A stretch of 64,000 nt of DNA. Source: Protopterus annectens (Eukaryota > Chordata > Ceratodontiformes > Protopteridae). Below, piece by piece: positions 49,398-60,734 of this stretch. The stretch spans positions 1,118,552,907 through 1,118,616,906 of the forward strand of contig NC_056733.1 in NCBI RefSeq assembly GCF_019279795.1, read 5' to 3'. The notes below the pieces were generated by a model, which had not been told where the DNA came from, made no database searches, and saw only the letters and a list, made by a program, of their open reading frames with translations. Numbering within the stretch: the first letter of the stretch is position 1; each line of letters starts with the position of its first letter. The position numbers were made by a program, and so were the translations under genes.

Positions 49398-51547
49398 TTA
49401 TACAGGAATAAGAGACATTGTTTCTTCCCTTTCCCATGAGAGAGTTAGCCTACTCAGGCTTTTTGACCTGGTGTGTGTATTCCAGACTCGCTGAATCAGG
49501 ACATCTTTGATGGTAAGGAATCTGCCCTCTGTAGGAGGAGTTTCATCCCAACTTGGATGGGGAGAAGAGTTGTAGAAAGGGAGTTTTTGTGTGTCTTCTA
49601 ATAATGTGGGCCTTTTGGTATTGGGCATCAGGATTAATGACTAGGTTTACTGATTTTCTGCTGAACTTGGGGCAAGTCTACTTTTTGAAGTTATCCTCCC
49701 CACCCTTACTTTCCTGGATGTTGTGTGATTGAGGGATATTTAATGGTGCTCCCTTTTCTTAATAGGGCCTAGACATTCTGCTGAGTCTGCCTCGGTTGGA
49801 GTGGCCTTTAAGGCTTCCCCTGCCTCTCCTTCTCTAGAAGTGGGGTCCATTTCTTGCTTGGGGGGGTCTTGTCTGCCTCACCCTCTAGTTGAATGGTCCT
49901 CTTCCTGAGAGACTTTGACTGTAGGAGGAGGTAAGGGCTCTTGGTTGCAGTCGTTATTCTGTTGAAATTGGAGTCTGCAGCTGGCAGCTCCAGGCTGTCC
50001 CATCCTTTCCCTCTCATGTTGAAAGGGACAGCCTTGGGGGGGCAGTCGCAGGCTAACTACCTGGGTCAGCCAGTCCGGTGGACTTTTATGCCAGCTTCAA
50101 AGTGTGGTTAGATCCTCTTCCCATGAGAAAATCATATTTCTTTTTTTTGGGGGGGGGGGGGGCTTGAATCATTGCTTTTCCATACATAGTGCTTCTTCAG
50201 AAAGTTTGACGACCCTCCATGACCTTGAGTATTCTGAGGGGTGGTGGTATATAGCAGTCCATTTGTGATTTGTGAGCTCCCCATTGGGCCCAGACAGGAC
50301 CTTTCTATCTTTTTGTGGACTTGGCTCCACTTTTGCCGCCTGGTTAGGTCTTTGGTCTGCTGAGTTCTAGTAATGACTGTTGGGAGCTGCAGGTATGCTT
50401 CTTCTTTTGATCAAGTGAGAATAGTTTTCCAGGGAAGGAAATGGTACCCAGTACTTTTTTTTTTTTGGTTGGACAGCTTAGACCCTCTAGGTCTAGGTGC
50501 CTGTTACTGAATCTAGGATAAACAGCACATCCTTTCCCTTGTACCGGGTGGTATAGCAAGATGGCAATTTAACATAAATTGGTTGGTGGCTTAAAGCTGT
50601 TGGCTGTCCCCCATCCCTTCTTCTGGGAGAGCTTCCCTTTAGGGAATTTAGAACCTCTGGTTCAACATGTGTGCCTGTAAGGTATGTGGTGCCCTTATCC
50701 TATGGCTCAGGAGTTCAACTGCAGGCACTTGCACTCCTGGCAGCCCCACCTTCTTGAGTGTCCTGATACTTCAGAAAAGGAAGGTGTGCCCTTTTGTTTC
50801 CTGGAGGAGCCCATAGTCTTCCAAACTTTGTTGGGAAGGTGGCTTCCTTCATGTTCGAACCCTTCTTTACCTGGATGCCCAGACTGAATGAGGAGATTTC
50901 CTAAACCATTGAGTGCTACTGCTTCTTAAAAAGGAGCCCAAACTAGCAGTTTCTGACACCGGAGTGTTCTTATAGTTCATCCTCAGGCAGCTAAGGAGCG
51001 AAGAGATTTAAATACTCATTGTTAAAGGAGGACAGGGATTGGCTTGTTAGTGGTCCAGGCAGCAGTCTTGTTTCGTCTGTAGGTGTAGCTACTTTAATAC
51101 CTTGCTCGGACTGCCCTTGGCAAGCTTGGTTGCTAGGATCTGCAGTGCTTCCTTCTCAGATAGCCTCCCCTGTTACATCTCAGGAATCTGGCATTTTGGT
51201 TTGGTGATCCATGCTGTTGAGGCCTATAGCTGGTCCTGATGTGGTTCTCTGTTTTTTTCCTTCCTTGTAATTTAATTGCAGAGACTTATCCAAATCATAA
51301 GGACCCCCATTGTTATAATAAGCAATTGCATTATTGCTGTATTAGTTGCTTTACAATGACATTACACCTTCATAAGTGGGGAATACTCTTGCTTTGTCCT
51401 TGTTAAGGTGGTTAGTATTTTCAACTGCCTCAGCTGTTGGAATCCCTGTTAAGTCTGTTAACTATTTTCTTATATATCATTTGTTAGCACTGGAAATGCC
51501 AAATCCCCATTGTTGTTCTTAATTAAATAATAAATTTAATAAATTAA
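49398..51547. other. Unassigned, decayed repeat-like sequence
   Basis: Several short open frames lie on both strands (for example minus 49398-49628 and 49808-50017, plus 50684-50887), none with a motif I trust. A run of 8 T and 14 G lies at 50141-50162, and a T run at 50457-50466. A CKVCG word near 50670 on the plus strand might be a LINE ORF1 knuckle, because CR1-c lies downstream on the same strand; this is only a suggestion. Confidence 0.3.
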
Positions 51548-52835
51548 ATGGACCCTGGGAACTATCACTCTATAAGCCTGACTAGCCTGGATTGCAAGGC
51601 TATGGAGCGCATCATGTTGGAACTCATTAACAGAGACATTGGGAACTTCCAAACATTGGACTCTACCCAGTTTGGCTTTGTTAAGGGCAGATCATGCCTC
51701 CTAAACCTGGTGGATTTCTTTGAGACAGTTACCAAGGCTTTAGACGAGGGAAAGGAGGTCCACACAGCCTACCTAGACCTCGCAAAGGCTTTCAACACCA
51801 TTCCCCATTTTGGTATTATAGACAAGCTCACCAACCTGAACATAAACCCCTACGTCACGAGATGGGTTGCCAGTTGGCTCACAGATAGAACCCACACGGT
51901 GAGAGCTGCAGGCTCTAGGTCTGACTCTAAACCGGTTACAAGTGTCGTCCCCAGGGGTCAGTCCTGGGACCCCTCCTGTTCGGTATATACTTCTCAGAGG
52001 TACAGGCAAGCACAGGAGGACTATGGCTGACCATGTTCACAGACGACTGCAAACTGGGGGCCATAATTGACTCTCTGGCTGATACAGACATCCTCCAGAA
52101 GGGTCTCACTGAGACGGATACCTGGTGTCCAAATCATGGCCTCAAGCTAAATGTCAAAAAGTGCATAGTCATCCCCTTTGGAAAAAAACAAAACTACCCA
52201 TGAACTGCTACATACATAGTAGTCCCCTAAATACAGAAAATGTAATAAGGGATCTGGGGACCCAAGTAGATAGTAATCTCTCCTTTGATAATCATATTAC
52301 CAAGGTGGTTAGAAAATCCTTCTGTGTGGCCCACCTAATCACAAAAGGGTTCGCATCTAGAACAAAAGAGGTTATTGTGCCCCTCTACTCATCACTCATC
52401 AGACCCATCATAGAGTACAACGCCCCATTTGGGATGTATCTTACAAGACACCTGCAGCAGCTGGAAAGACCACAGAAGTACCTCACCAAGAGGATTACTG
52501 GCCTCAAACAGATGCCCTATGCAGCCTGACTGAAGAAACTCCAGCTGTACTCAGTTGCATACCGCTTACTCAGAGGTGATCTCTGTCTGACATACAAGGC
52601 CATGTCTAACCCAGAATTGATGGACATGCTCCATCTAAAAAAAAAAAGAAATCCCCAAGAGCCACATGCTCTAGGGATCTAAACCTCACCACAATGATAA
52701 ATAGGACGTGCTGGAGGGATAGATTCCTGTCCCAGAGACTCCCCATGCTTTGGAACCGGATTCCAATCTACATTAGGCAGAACCCCTCACTAACACTCTT
52801 CAAGAGAAACTTTGACGAGTGGATGAGAAACTGAA
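51548..52835 (+). pseudogene. CR1-c reverse transcriptase, broken
   Basis: STQFGFVKGRSCLLNLVDFF near 51662, then AYLDLAKAFNTIPHFG near 51769 with the motif A aspartate. SVVPRGQSWDPSCSV near 51942 shows the frame lost in the PQGSVLGP word. The FADD region reads TDDCKLGAII near 52041, with phenylalanine-alanine changed. From 52125 to 52529 the C-terminal frame resumes (PIIEYNAPFGMYLTRHLQQL, KRITGLKQMPYA) and closes at a TGA. More stops follow. Confidence 0.8.
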
Positions 52836-52975
52836 AATTTACCCCGGGGATCACTGCAGTGGCTCTGCTGGACAGAGGCCCAGGGAACTTATCTAAGGGG
52901 GCGGCGAAAGCCAACACATTCTGGCTAGGCTTATAGATGCCCTTCGGGCAGATAGCCTAGTACTTACCTATGTAC
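51548..52975 (+). mobile_element. CR1/L2-like LINE, truncated (CR1-c)
   Basis: Same family as CR1-a and CR1-b. It begins at PGNYHSISLTSLDCKAMERI and ends with the hairpin tail (ctaggc, then gcccttcgggc, then gcctag at 52924-52959). The 5' end is a truncation; the endonuclease is absent. Confidence 0.85.
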
Positions 52976-53429
52976 TGGAAGGTGTTATCTGCAGCAAGCT
53001 GACTTTCGTAGTCAACATGATATCATGTTACGTATGACAGTCATGCAGCCAACCCTGAATATGGAAATTTCCAGTAACAGATGCCAACTGGTGATTGACG
53101 TAAAGGGTAACCCTGTGGTAGGACTCATTAATAAGAGTCCTCTATTGACCATCTGACATTGTAAGAACACATAGTTTACTTTTGAAAGGAGATCACACAG
53201 TTTGTCACTGTGTAACTGGCTATGATGCAAGCAGTACACTGATAACTGGTGTGATATTTCTTGGCTAAGACATTTGATTAATGTGTGAAGGAATCAAGGA
53301 GTCCCAGATGCCATTGAAACAAGCCTGTCTGCTGTTGGAGTGGTAGGACAAGAGGACAGATGTAACTTGGATTAAAGCTGGAAGTCTGCTGCTTCTTGCA
53401 TCCAAGCCCATTTCAGAAATTGTATATGT
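52976..53429. other. Unassigned intron
   Basis: No element recognised. Confidence 0.3.
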
Positions 53430-53640
53430 CTACACACACACACACTTTGGAGAGTTGCTATTTCACCTACAACACATCTTTGAGATGTGGGAGGAAACCA
53501 GAGCACCTGCTGAAAACCCTCACAAACAGAGAGAAGATGTGCAGACTCTGCACATAAAGCACCCACATATGAGAACCAAATTGGAGAGCCATGACTGATC
53601 AAATACAATGCTGTAACAACAAGTCACAAAGAAAGGCAGT
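53430..53640 (-). mobile_element. tRNA-derived SINE, antisense, decayed
   Basis: Plus-strand catctttgagatgtgggagg, aaaccagagcacctgctg, aaaccctcacaaacagagag and agatgtgcagactctgcac are the inverse of the SINE body seen at 9740-9835 (gtggagtttgcatgttctcc, gtttcctccggctactcc). The tRNA-like head is barely readable. Confidence 0.7.
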
Positions 53641-54129
53641 AGCACTGAGCAGAATGAATGACCTAGACAAGAGTGTAGGCTTGACAAGCCAAGAAAATAT
53701 AATAGAGATTGTCCTTTCATAGAAAATGAACTTTTGTCAGTACCAGTGATGGTCAGTGAGAGTAAAAAAACCCTCTCTTGTTCCCATTGTATCCAGATTC
53801 TGAGTGCCAGGATACTTGTTCACAATTTTTCTGCCCACCCCCTTTCCCCAAGAGAGCTTTACTTTTGCTGAAACAGTGAACTGTATGATAGAGTTCTTTT
53901 TTGGCCTGCATGCAACCTTCGTTTTTCAAGGGGAAAAAAATATGAATGTAAGTCTTCTAGAGTCAAAGTGGACTATCCCTCCTCTGTTCCAGATATTTTA
54001 TGATTCCCTAACATCCGAATCTCCAATCACCAAAATGCAAAATGGCAAATAGGCTGTCCAGAGCAGCATCAGACAGGCACAGTTTTTGTTATATTGAAAA
54101 ATAAACAAATGCCTTTCTTACTACTCACT
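53641..54129. other. Unassigned intron
   Basis: No element recognised. Confidence 0.3.
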
Positions 54130-54611
54130 CCCATCACTTCACAGGAGTCACTGAAACATAGCTGTAATATACCAACCCCACTTTTCAGCTCCTACTCCCT
54201 TTCTACAAATACCTCCAAGACGCAATAACTGGTAAAAGGCAAAGTGAGTGCACTCTCATTCTGTATAAAAAAACACCTTAAACTAGCTGTCATTGCTCAA
54301 GCAAAATGCCTACTCAGACATTGAACCCAACTGGACCCTTCTACAATTTCTCTGTTGGAAAAGACATTACATTCTGATAGCCATTGCTTGCCTTCTTCCT
54401 CCAGCCTATCTTGACAAATGTAAATCCCTTATTCTTACTATCACCTCAAGTTTTTGCAAGTATAAAAATATAATTATTTTAGGTGATTTAACCTTATACA
54501 GCTAATTAATGACACTACCTGTCCAAATCTCGTAGCCAACAACCACTCCCTCCTGCATCTGCTAATCACTAACAGTCCTACCATTATCTCCAGAATATCT
54601 GATCTGATGAA
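54130..54611 (+). pseudogene. LINE endonuclease fragment, cut by DIRS-B2
   Basis: In the frame 54293-54505, ITSSFCKYKNIIILGDLTL matches the NNIIILGDFN word of CR1/Rex-group endonucleases, and ACLLPPAYLD stands for the YRPP word. In the next frame CPNLVANNHSLLHLLITNSP and TIISRIS follow, like LLDLILTNSP...ISxIS. The reading stops where DIRS-B2 begins, so the LINE was present first. Confidence 0.6.
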
Positions 54612-54800
54612 GTTCTTCGTGTTTCACTGTTGCAGTCATCACATTTGGGTTATCTGCTTGCAGTAGCCTTCAGTCGGCCAGATTGTTGCTGTCTCATCTT
54701 CCATGACGTCAGGTTGTCAGGGGTATAAAGCATGCAGCCAACGCCATTACATCAGTCTTTCTTGCCATGCGGTGCCCGAAGCAGAAGCAGTTCGCAAGTG
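54612..54800 (+). repeat. Left inverted terminal repeat of DIRS-B2
   Basis: cagtcatcacatttgggtta and atcttccatgacgtcagg recur inversely at 60080-60100 and 60000-60020. Confidence 0.85.
54704..54729 (+). promoter_or_regulatory. CRE palindrome and TATA box in DIRS-B2 left repeat
   Basis: A perfect tgacgtca (54704-54711) is followed 12 bases later by tataaa (54724-54729). The same pair with the same spacing stands in B1. This is a plausible RNA polymerase II core promoter for the element. Confidence 0.6.
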
Positions 54801-54904
54801 CCGGTCGGCCGACTCCTGAAATTTTTGTTTTCGAGTTTCAGAACCGAAGTCTTCAACTAAAGATAAGTACCCCGTTGGGGAAACTTTTTCTTGCTCTTTT
54901 TCCG

Positions 54905-55381
54905 ATGTCAGTAAAAGTTTATAATTGCATTTCTTGTGGAAAGCAAATACCTCCTAGAGATTTTCATTCGTACTGTATTCCTTGCCTAGGCCCTGACCAC
55001 GACGTACCTTGCTGTCGGTTTTGTGCCTTACTTAACCAACGAACTATCCGTCTTCTGTATATCTACGCTTCTAAATATTTTGGTTCTCGGTTCAATTATC
55101 CAGATATGTCGTCGGTAAGCCATCCGACTACCGGCATTCCAAAAAAATGCAAAGATAAAGACAGAGACAGGCTGCCTAGGTCCAAAGCTGCTGACGACGC
55201 TTCTCCTAAGCCAGTCGCCAGTTCGCCGGTACTCAATGAGGCACTTTTGCAGCCCCTGCTACGTCTGATTCGCAGGCCTCTACTGAGACCCATTCGGAGT
55301 CTGGTATGCCACGAGATGCTTCAACTGTGGAACCTGCGGATGTCTCTACCTTGGATGGGTCCAGAGCCGCTGTGCAGGCAC
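54905..55381 (+). CDS. DIRS-B2 Gag N-terminal part
   Basis: Starts at the ATG 54905 (MSVKVYNCISCGKQIPPRD), the position equivalent to 35697 in B1. The double knuckle reads CISC...H...CIPCLGPDHDVPCCRFC. It then runs on through ASKYFGSRFNYPDMSSVS and KKCKDKDRDRLPRSK, the part broken by a frameshift in B1. The open frame ends at 55381; the next Gag block opens after another lesion. Confidence 0.75.
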
Positions 55382-56715
55382 TAGCTTCTTAGGGTGTATT
55401 CAGGCCTACGGATTTGCATGTTAAACTGACGCCACCTTCTTCTTTAAGGCCTAAAGCTCGAACCATGCCTAGAAAACTGACGCCCAGGCTGCATGCTCAG
55501 GTCTCTGTGCCTAAAAAATAAATTATAAGAATGGCTGAAGACCTTATAACTTTAATCAGGGGAAGCCAACCATCCCCTTCTAAGAGACCTAGGACTGAAT
55601 TTGCTTATGAATCTTCTGACCAGGATTCTGAAACTTCTGTTTCTTCTGATGACCTGGATTTACCCTTATCTGCTTATGAGGATTCTGATGCAGAGGATTC
55701 TATTCCCTCTGCTTCCCCTCCAGAGGATTTCTCTTTTGGTGAAACCTTGCATACTCTTAGGGAGCATTTCCGCTGGGAAAGCCAGGATTACTGTGATTCA
55801 AAAAAGAGGCTTAGGGACTTCTTACTCCTGCCTCAACACAGGCCTTTAGCTATCCCTCCTGTACTAGACATGGTTGATGATGACTTTTTGGAATCTAGTT
55901 TGGCCCCTGATTCTTTGCCTCCTGCTCCCAGAAAACCTGATAGATATTACAGGGTTCCTGAATCTCACAAGTTCCTTTTTAAAAATCCTACTGCGGATCC
56001 TGAGACTATTTCATAGGGACCCAAGGGCATTAAGGCTACTACTGCCAAAAATCCTACCCCTTCTGACGGAGACTCCAGGGCACTGGATAGATGGGGTAAG
56101 AAGGTATACACTTCTGCAGCCTTGGCCATTAGGACCTTAAACTGTCAGTTTCATATGTTAAAATATCAGCAACATATTATTGGATTGCTTAAACAGAAAA
56201 TGATGTTGATTCTTGACTGTGCTGAAAATAAAGATTTACAGGATTTAATGCATTCTGCTGAACAGGTTGCAAAAGATACTTTGCAATGTGGGTTTGATTC
56301 ATTAGAGGCCTCTTGCAGGGCTGCTGTCACTGGGTCTGTACTTAGAAGGCATGCTTGGCTTAAGGAACAGTCTTTGTCAGATCATGTTAAAGCTAAATTG
56401 TTGGATACTCCCTTAAATCAGGACCGCCTGTTTGGCAACAAAGCAAAAGAAGTTCTTAAAAAGAGGGAGGAAGAAGCTAAATCTATGCAAACTTTTAAAG
56501 AGTTCCTACAAGTTCAGCCTCCAGTATTTAGTAGGCATTGGCCCTCTAAGAATTGGTCCTTTCCTGCCTCTTCCAGGCCTTCTCAACCCAAACCCAGAAC
56601 CAGCAGAAGCCCCAGGTTTCATTCCCAGGGTACGCACAAGACTAAGCAGTGGGGGGTTTCCGCTTCCAAATCAGGGAGTAGTAAGACTCCCCCCGATGGA
56701 AAACTGTCTCAATGA
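55382..56715 (+). pseudogene. DIRS-B2 Gag middle and C-terminal part, broken
   Basis: SVPKK is followed by a stop near 55520, then MAEDLITLIRGSQPSPSKRP. PPEDFSFGETLHTLREHFRW, LRDFLLLPQHRPLAIPPVLD and PDRYYRVPESHKFLFKNP follow. A TAG at about 56014 replaces the glutamine of ETISQGPKG in B1. The block resumes at ALDRWGKKVYTSAALAIRTL, GFDSLEASCRAAVTGSVLRR and HAWLKEQSL. It closes at 56715 near the start of the reverse transcriptase frame. Confidence 0.8.
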
Positions 56716-56799
56716 CTTGACTTTAAAACTTCCAAGCACTTCTCAACTGATGCTCCTTTAGGGGGAAAGATTGCTGTGCAGACCAAAAACCGGGTACTC

Positions 56800-57991
56800 A
56801 TTACCCAGGACAAATGGGTTTTAAACATAGTTTCCCAAGGATGCAGATTTCACTTCCATACATTACCAACCCCAAACGGTTGGCCAGATCTACCCCCAAA
56901 TCAATGGGCAGAGACTTAAAAGCAAGTACTCTCTCTCTCTTAAGCATAAAGGCTATTCAAACTGTACCAGAAGAGGAAAAGGGACAAGGTTTCTATTCAA
57001 GACTTTTCCTGGTACCCAGAAAAGACAATTCATGGCATCCTATCTTGGACCTTTCTACCTTAAACACTTTTTGGTGATTCCAAAATTCAAGATGCTAACT
57101 CTTCACAAGCTACTTCCTATGCTAGGCAAAGATGCCTGGTTGGCAACACTGGATTTAAAGGAAGCCTACCTGCACGTCCCAATCAGGGAATCTTGCAGAA
57201 GATACCTATGCTTCAAAGCAGGCTTTATGCATTATCAGTTTTGTGCACTGCCCATTGGCTTATCTACTGCACCCAGGGTATTCACAAAGTGCCTAGCTCC
57301 TGTCATTGCATTTTGCAGGCAAAGAAAAATTCAAATATACCCATACCTGGACGATTGTCTAATTCAGGCAGAAAGCCAGGACATACTTTTGAATCATCTG
57401 GCATTTGTACAAAAGGTGCTAACTTGTCTGGGGTGCACCATAAACGAAAAGAAGTCACGTCTGGTACCCTGTCAACAAATTGTATTCCTGGGAACAAGCT
57501 TGAACACAACTTCCCAGATGGCTTTCCGCACGCCAGAGAAACAAATTCATTTGATAACTTACTTCAAGCTAGTGGCCACAAAGAATCTGCTATCTGCAAG
57601 GCAAATACTACAAGCCTTGGGGTTCATGGCCTCCTGCATTCTACTAATTCCGTATGCAAGACTGCATATGAGGAAAGTACAGTGGTATCTAAAAAGCCTA
57701 TGGTTTCAACATTCTCAGGATCTAGAAGCAATGATTCATATCATACCTTGCCTATGGCTAGAATTCCTTTGGTGGGCAGAGGCCTGCCAACAAAACAAGG
57801 AGCTGCCATTCACTCTACCCCCTGCCCCCCAAACCCTAACAACAGATGCATCAGACTATGCATGGGGCGCTCACTTGGTAGGGAAATGCATTCAGGGCAA
57901 ATGGAACCAAAGTCAAATGCACCTGCATATCAATCAAAAAGAAATGTTAGCTGTACAGCCTTCAAGGACCACATTCTTCCAGGACAATTAA
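56800..57991 (+). pseudogene. DIRS-B2 reverse transcriptase and RNase H first half
   Basis: DKWVLNIVSQGCRFHFHTLP near 56812 and FYSRLFLVPRKDNSWHPILD near 56990, then a one-base shift. From 57032 a 319-codon open frame holds ATLDLKEAYLHVPI (motif A), LPIGLSTAPRVFTK (motif B, with I for F), IYPYLDDCLIQAESQDILL (motif C), ARLHMRKVQWYLK and LTTDASDYAWGAHLVG (RNase H). It then ends at 57991 after QKEMLAVQ, where about 18 bases are missing. The catalytic residues in this stretch are intact. Confidence 0.85.
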
Positions 57992-58600
57992 TGGTACAGA
58001 TGGACAACACCACTGTTATGTGGTACATAAACAAGCAGGAGGGAACCCACTCATACCCTCTCTGCAGACTAGTCATGGCTCTGTGGAACACAGCCTTGAG
58101 CTACCAAGTGCACCTACAGGCTCAATTCCTGCCAGGAAACCTAAACACACTGGCAGACGATCTAAGCAGAAGTCTCATTGACCCACACGAGTGGAAACTG
58201 GAACCAAAGACATTCAACATGTTGCTAAACTAATGGGGGAGCCCAGATATAGACCTGTTTGCCTCCCCCCAGAACTACCAATTGGACAAATTCTGCACAA
58301 GGACTCCCCACAAACAAGCTTGGAAAGTGGATGCCCTGCCCTTCACCTGGAAAAATCTATCAGTTTATGGCTTTCCTCCTCTGCCTCTTCTCACCAAGGT
58401 ACTACTAAAGATCAAACAGGAAAAACCAAGGACGATACTGATTGCACCAGACTGGCCATGCCAACACTGGTGTACCCCCTCTTGTTTTGCGCAGTGTGTC
58501 ACTGCTGGATCCATGGCACCTGCTCCATATCCCTACCCTGCTGTCCCAGCAGGAGGGCCAGATTCTGCATCCTCAATTTCAAACCCTCAACCTGACAGCC
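57950..58600 (+). pseudogene. DIRS-B2 RNase H end and methyltransferase-like segment
   Basis: QMDNTTVMWYINKQEGTHSY near 57996, QFLPGNLNTLADDLSR near 58122 and DPHEWKLEPKTFNMLLN near 58180. A stop at about 58231 lies where B1 reads TQKWGCPD. PDIDLFASPQNYQLDKFCTR, WKVDALPFTWKNLSV, YGFPPLPLLTKVLLK and ILIAPDWPCQHW follow. All key positions are readable, with two lesions. Confidence 0.78.
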
Positions 58601-58619
58601 TGGCTAATTACCTGAGCTT

Positions 58620-59590
58620 TCCGTTATCATCCCTCGGTAAACAAGTGTTGGATGTCATTCTGGAGGCAAGAAGGCCTAGTACTAGAAAATCTTATGCTGA
58701 AAAATGGAAAAGATTCTGTTCCTGGAACCAAGTTCAGGCAATGGTCACAGCAGCGCCCAGTTTACCTCAGATTCTTCAATACTTAACCAAGGTGCTTCAC
58801 AAGGGTTTTCTTTTTCCTCCCATCAAAATTCATGCCTCAGCCATTTCAGCTCATTACAACACAGAGCCACCCCTCATCCACTGCTCAAGCAGTTCCTCAG
58901 AGGGGCCAAAAACTTATGACCACCTAGGAGAGCCCCAACTCCAGCCTCGGACCTTAACTTTGTATTGGAAAAACTCACAATGCCTCCTTTTGAGCCACTT
59001 GCAAGTGCAGAGTTGAAAGTCCTTTCTTAGAAAACAGCCTCCCTTTTAGGTATCACTTCATTAAGAAGGGTGTCTGGATTACAGGCCCTTATGGCAGTGG
59101 AGCCTTTCATCATCTTTCCTGCAGACAGGGTGTTTCTCAGGACCAGTCCCTCCTTCATGCCCAAGGTAGTATCCAGTGTGGCCTTTAATCAGTCCATTCA
59201 TTTGCCAGCCTTCTTTTCTAATCCACAGAACAAAGGGGAATGTATACTGCACTCCTTAGACGTGCACAGGCAACTTAGATATTACCTGGACAGGACTAAA
59301 CCTCTCAGGAAATCTGAGCAGCTGCTGGTGGCATTCACTGCAGGGGCAGAGGGGAAGGCTATTTCAAAGCAAACAATTTCTAAATGGATAGGCTACTGCA
59401 TTTATTTCTGCTATAAGCACTATGGAAAACCTATCCCACAGGGGATAAGACCACATTCTACCAGGGCTGCATCTACTTCTACAGCCTTTCTCAGAGGTGT
59501 CCCTACCAAGGACATCCTAGAAGCTGCTACCTAGAGTTCTGTACATATTTTCACCAAGCATTACCATTTGCCAATTTTCTCTAAATCCAG
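58620..59590 (+). pseudogene. DIRS-B2 tyrosine recombinase, broken
   Basis: QVLDVILEARRPSTRKSYAE near 58640, then AISAHYNTEP with an indel near 58865. ITSLRRVSGLQALMAVEPF near 59056 keeps the first arginine. QTISKWIGYCIYFCYKHYGK near 59372 and RPHSTRAASTSTAFLRG near 59448 give H-x-x-R. A TAG at about 59532 stands where B1 has the tryptophan of AATWSS. VHIFTKHYHLPIFS supplies the tyrosine. One more frame change lies near 59030. Confidence 0.82.
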
Positions 59591-59683
59591 GGCTGGTTTT
59601 GCTACTGCAGTTTTGCAGGGCCTTATAGCTGGTCCTAATGCTATTTAAATTCCTCCTCCTCCCATCCTTAGGTTTGGGAATCA

Positions 59684-59784
59684 ACCCAAATGTGATGACT
59701 GCAACAGTGAAACTCGAAGAACATAGTACAGTTGTGTACACTTACCATAAATGTAGATGTTCGAGTGTATTCACTGTTGCAGTC
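59684..59784 (+). repeat. Internal complementary region of DIRS-B2
   Basis: acccaaatgtgatgactgca through cgaagaacat (to 59724) complements the left end. agtacagttgtgtacactta through cactgttgcagtc complements the right end. Confidence 0.88.
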
Positions 59785-59949
59785 CTGGTTACCCTCCCTC
59801 CAGCCCCCTAACTTCTTTTGGCTATGCCTCTATTCCTTTTTCACTATGCTTAAAAGCTTTCTGGTGTATTTGCTTTTTTGTTGGAGGTATAACCTTGTAT
59901 GTATATATATAATTTCTTCCCATTAGTGGGGCACCTGACATCTGGGGCA

Positions 59950-60158
59950 AGAAAAACTGATGTAATGGTGTTGGCTGCATGCTTTATACCTCTGACGACC
60001 TGATGTCATGGAAGATGAGACAGCAACCGACGCAGGACCCAAGACTTTGATAATCAGGACGACTGAGGTCTACTGCAAGCAGATAACCCAAATGTGATGA
60101 CTGCAACAGTGAATACACTCGAACATCCACATTAATGGTAAGTGTACTCAACTGTACT
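59950..60158 (+). repeat. Right inverted terminal repeat of DIRS-B2
   Basis: Inverse of the left repeat. The CRE is mutated here (tgatgtca near 60001), and tttatacc stands for the TATA word. Confidence 0.82.
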
Positions 60159-60159
60159 T

Positions 60160-60340
60160 TATCTTTATCTTCTTTCCATTCATCACTGATGAGTTTGGTT
60201 CCGAGCCCTCGGAACAGAGTCGGCCTATTACCAAGCTCGTGCCAGCCAGAAAAACTCTTGAGCTAAGTCTCTACCAAGATTGCCTTTCTCCCTGTTACCT
60301 CAGATCTCATTTGCAGCATAGCCGTAAAGCTGCGTTTCAA
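60160..60340 (+). repeat. Left inverted terminal repeat of DIRS-A3
   Basis: Aligns with the left repeats of A1 (ggttctgaacctcagaac) and A2 (cttgagcttctcccttac). Its partner would lie outside the window. Confidence 0.65.
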
Positions 60341-60734
60341 CCGAACTCTCAGCTAACTAAAATCTTTCTTGATATTTGTGTAAATGTTTTTGGATATTTT
60401 CATCTTTCACTAAACCTTTAGTCTATCTAATGTATTTTCTTCGATCTAACAGTATATTCTCCACTCTACCCATTGTTACCATTGGTAAACTTGAGTATCA
60501 TTGTTGGTACGGCCTTTTCCCTTACCCTTGTGGTATTTTTTCAGTGCCATAGTTTGTATTGCTTTCTCTTACTTAACCTGTTAGCTTTTATCTCTTTTCA
60601 GGTGTTTCCCTTGCTTCTCATACACAGTGTGTTGTTATGTTGTTATTTTTCTGGTGATTGTTTTGTGATTTTTGAACTGGGTGACTTCATTATTGCTGGA
60701 TTATACAGTTAGTTGTGGTGTTCTTTCTACTAAA

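Larger units (their letters stand above)
54612..60158 (+). mobile_element. DIRS-like retrotransposon B2
   Basis: Family B, 5547 bp by its inferred ends, only two bases different in length from B1. The ends gttcttcgtgtttcactg and ggtaagtgtactcaactgta match the internal complementary region at 59684-59784. Gene order is as in B1. It cuts a LINE endonuclease fragment on its left and abuts DIRS-A3 on its right. Confidence 0.88.

Noticed and set aside
50660..50900. Zinc-knuckle gene suggested by CKVCG
   Set aside because: A single short motif without a supporting frame is not enough to call a gene.
53372..53720. Cysteine-rich minus-strand frames
   Set aside because: They overlap a decayed antisense SINE and share no protein family features.
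57193..57940. First part of the 346-residue frame in DIRS-B2
   Set aside because: It overlaps the reverse transcriptase in another frame; only the last part from TDNTT-like wording onward is genuine.
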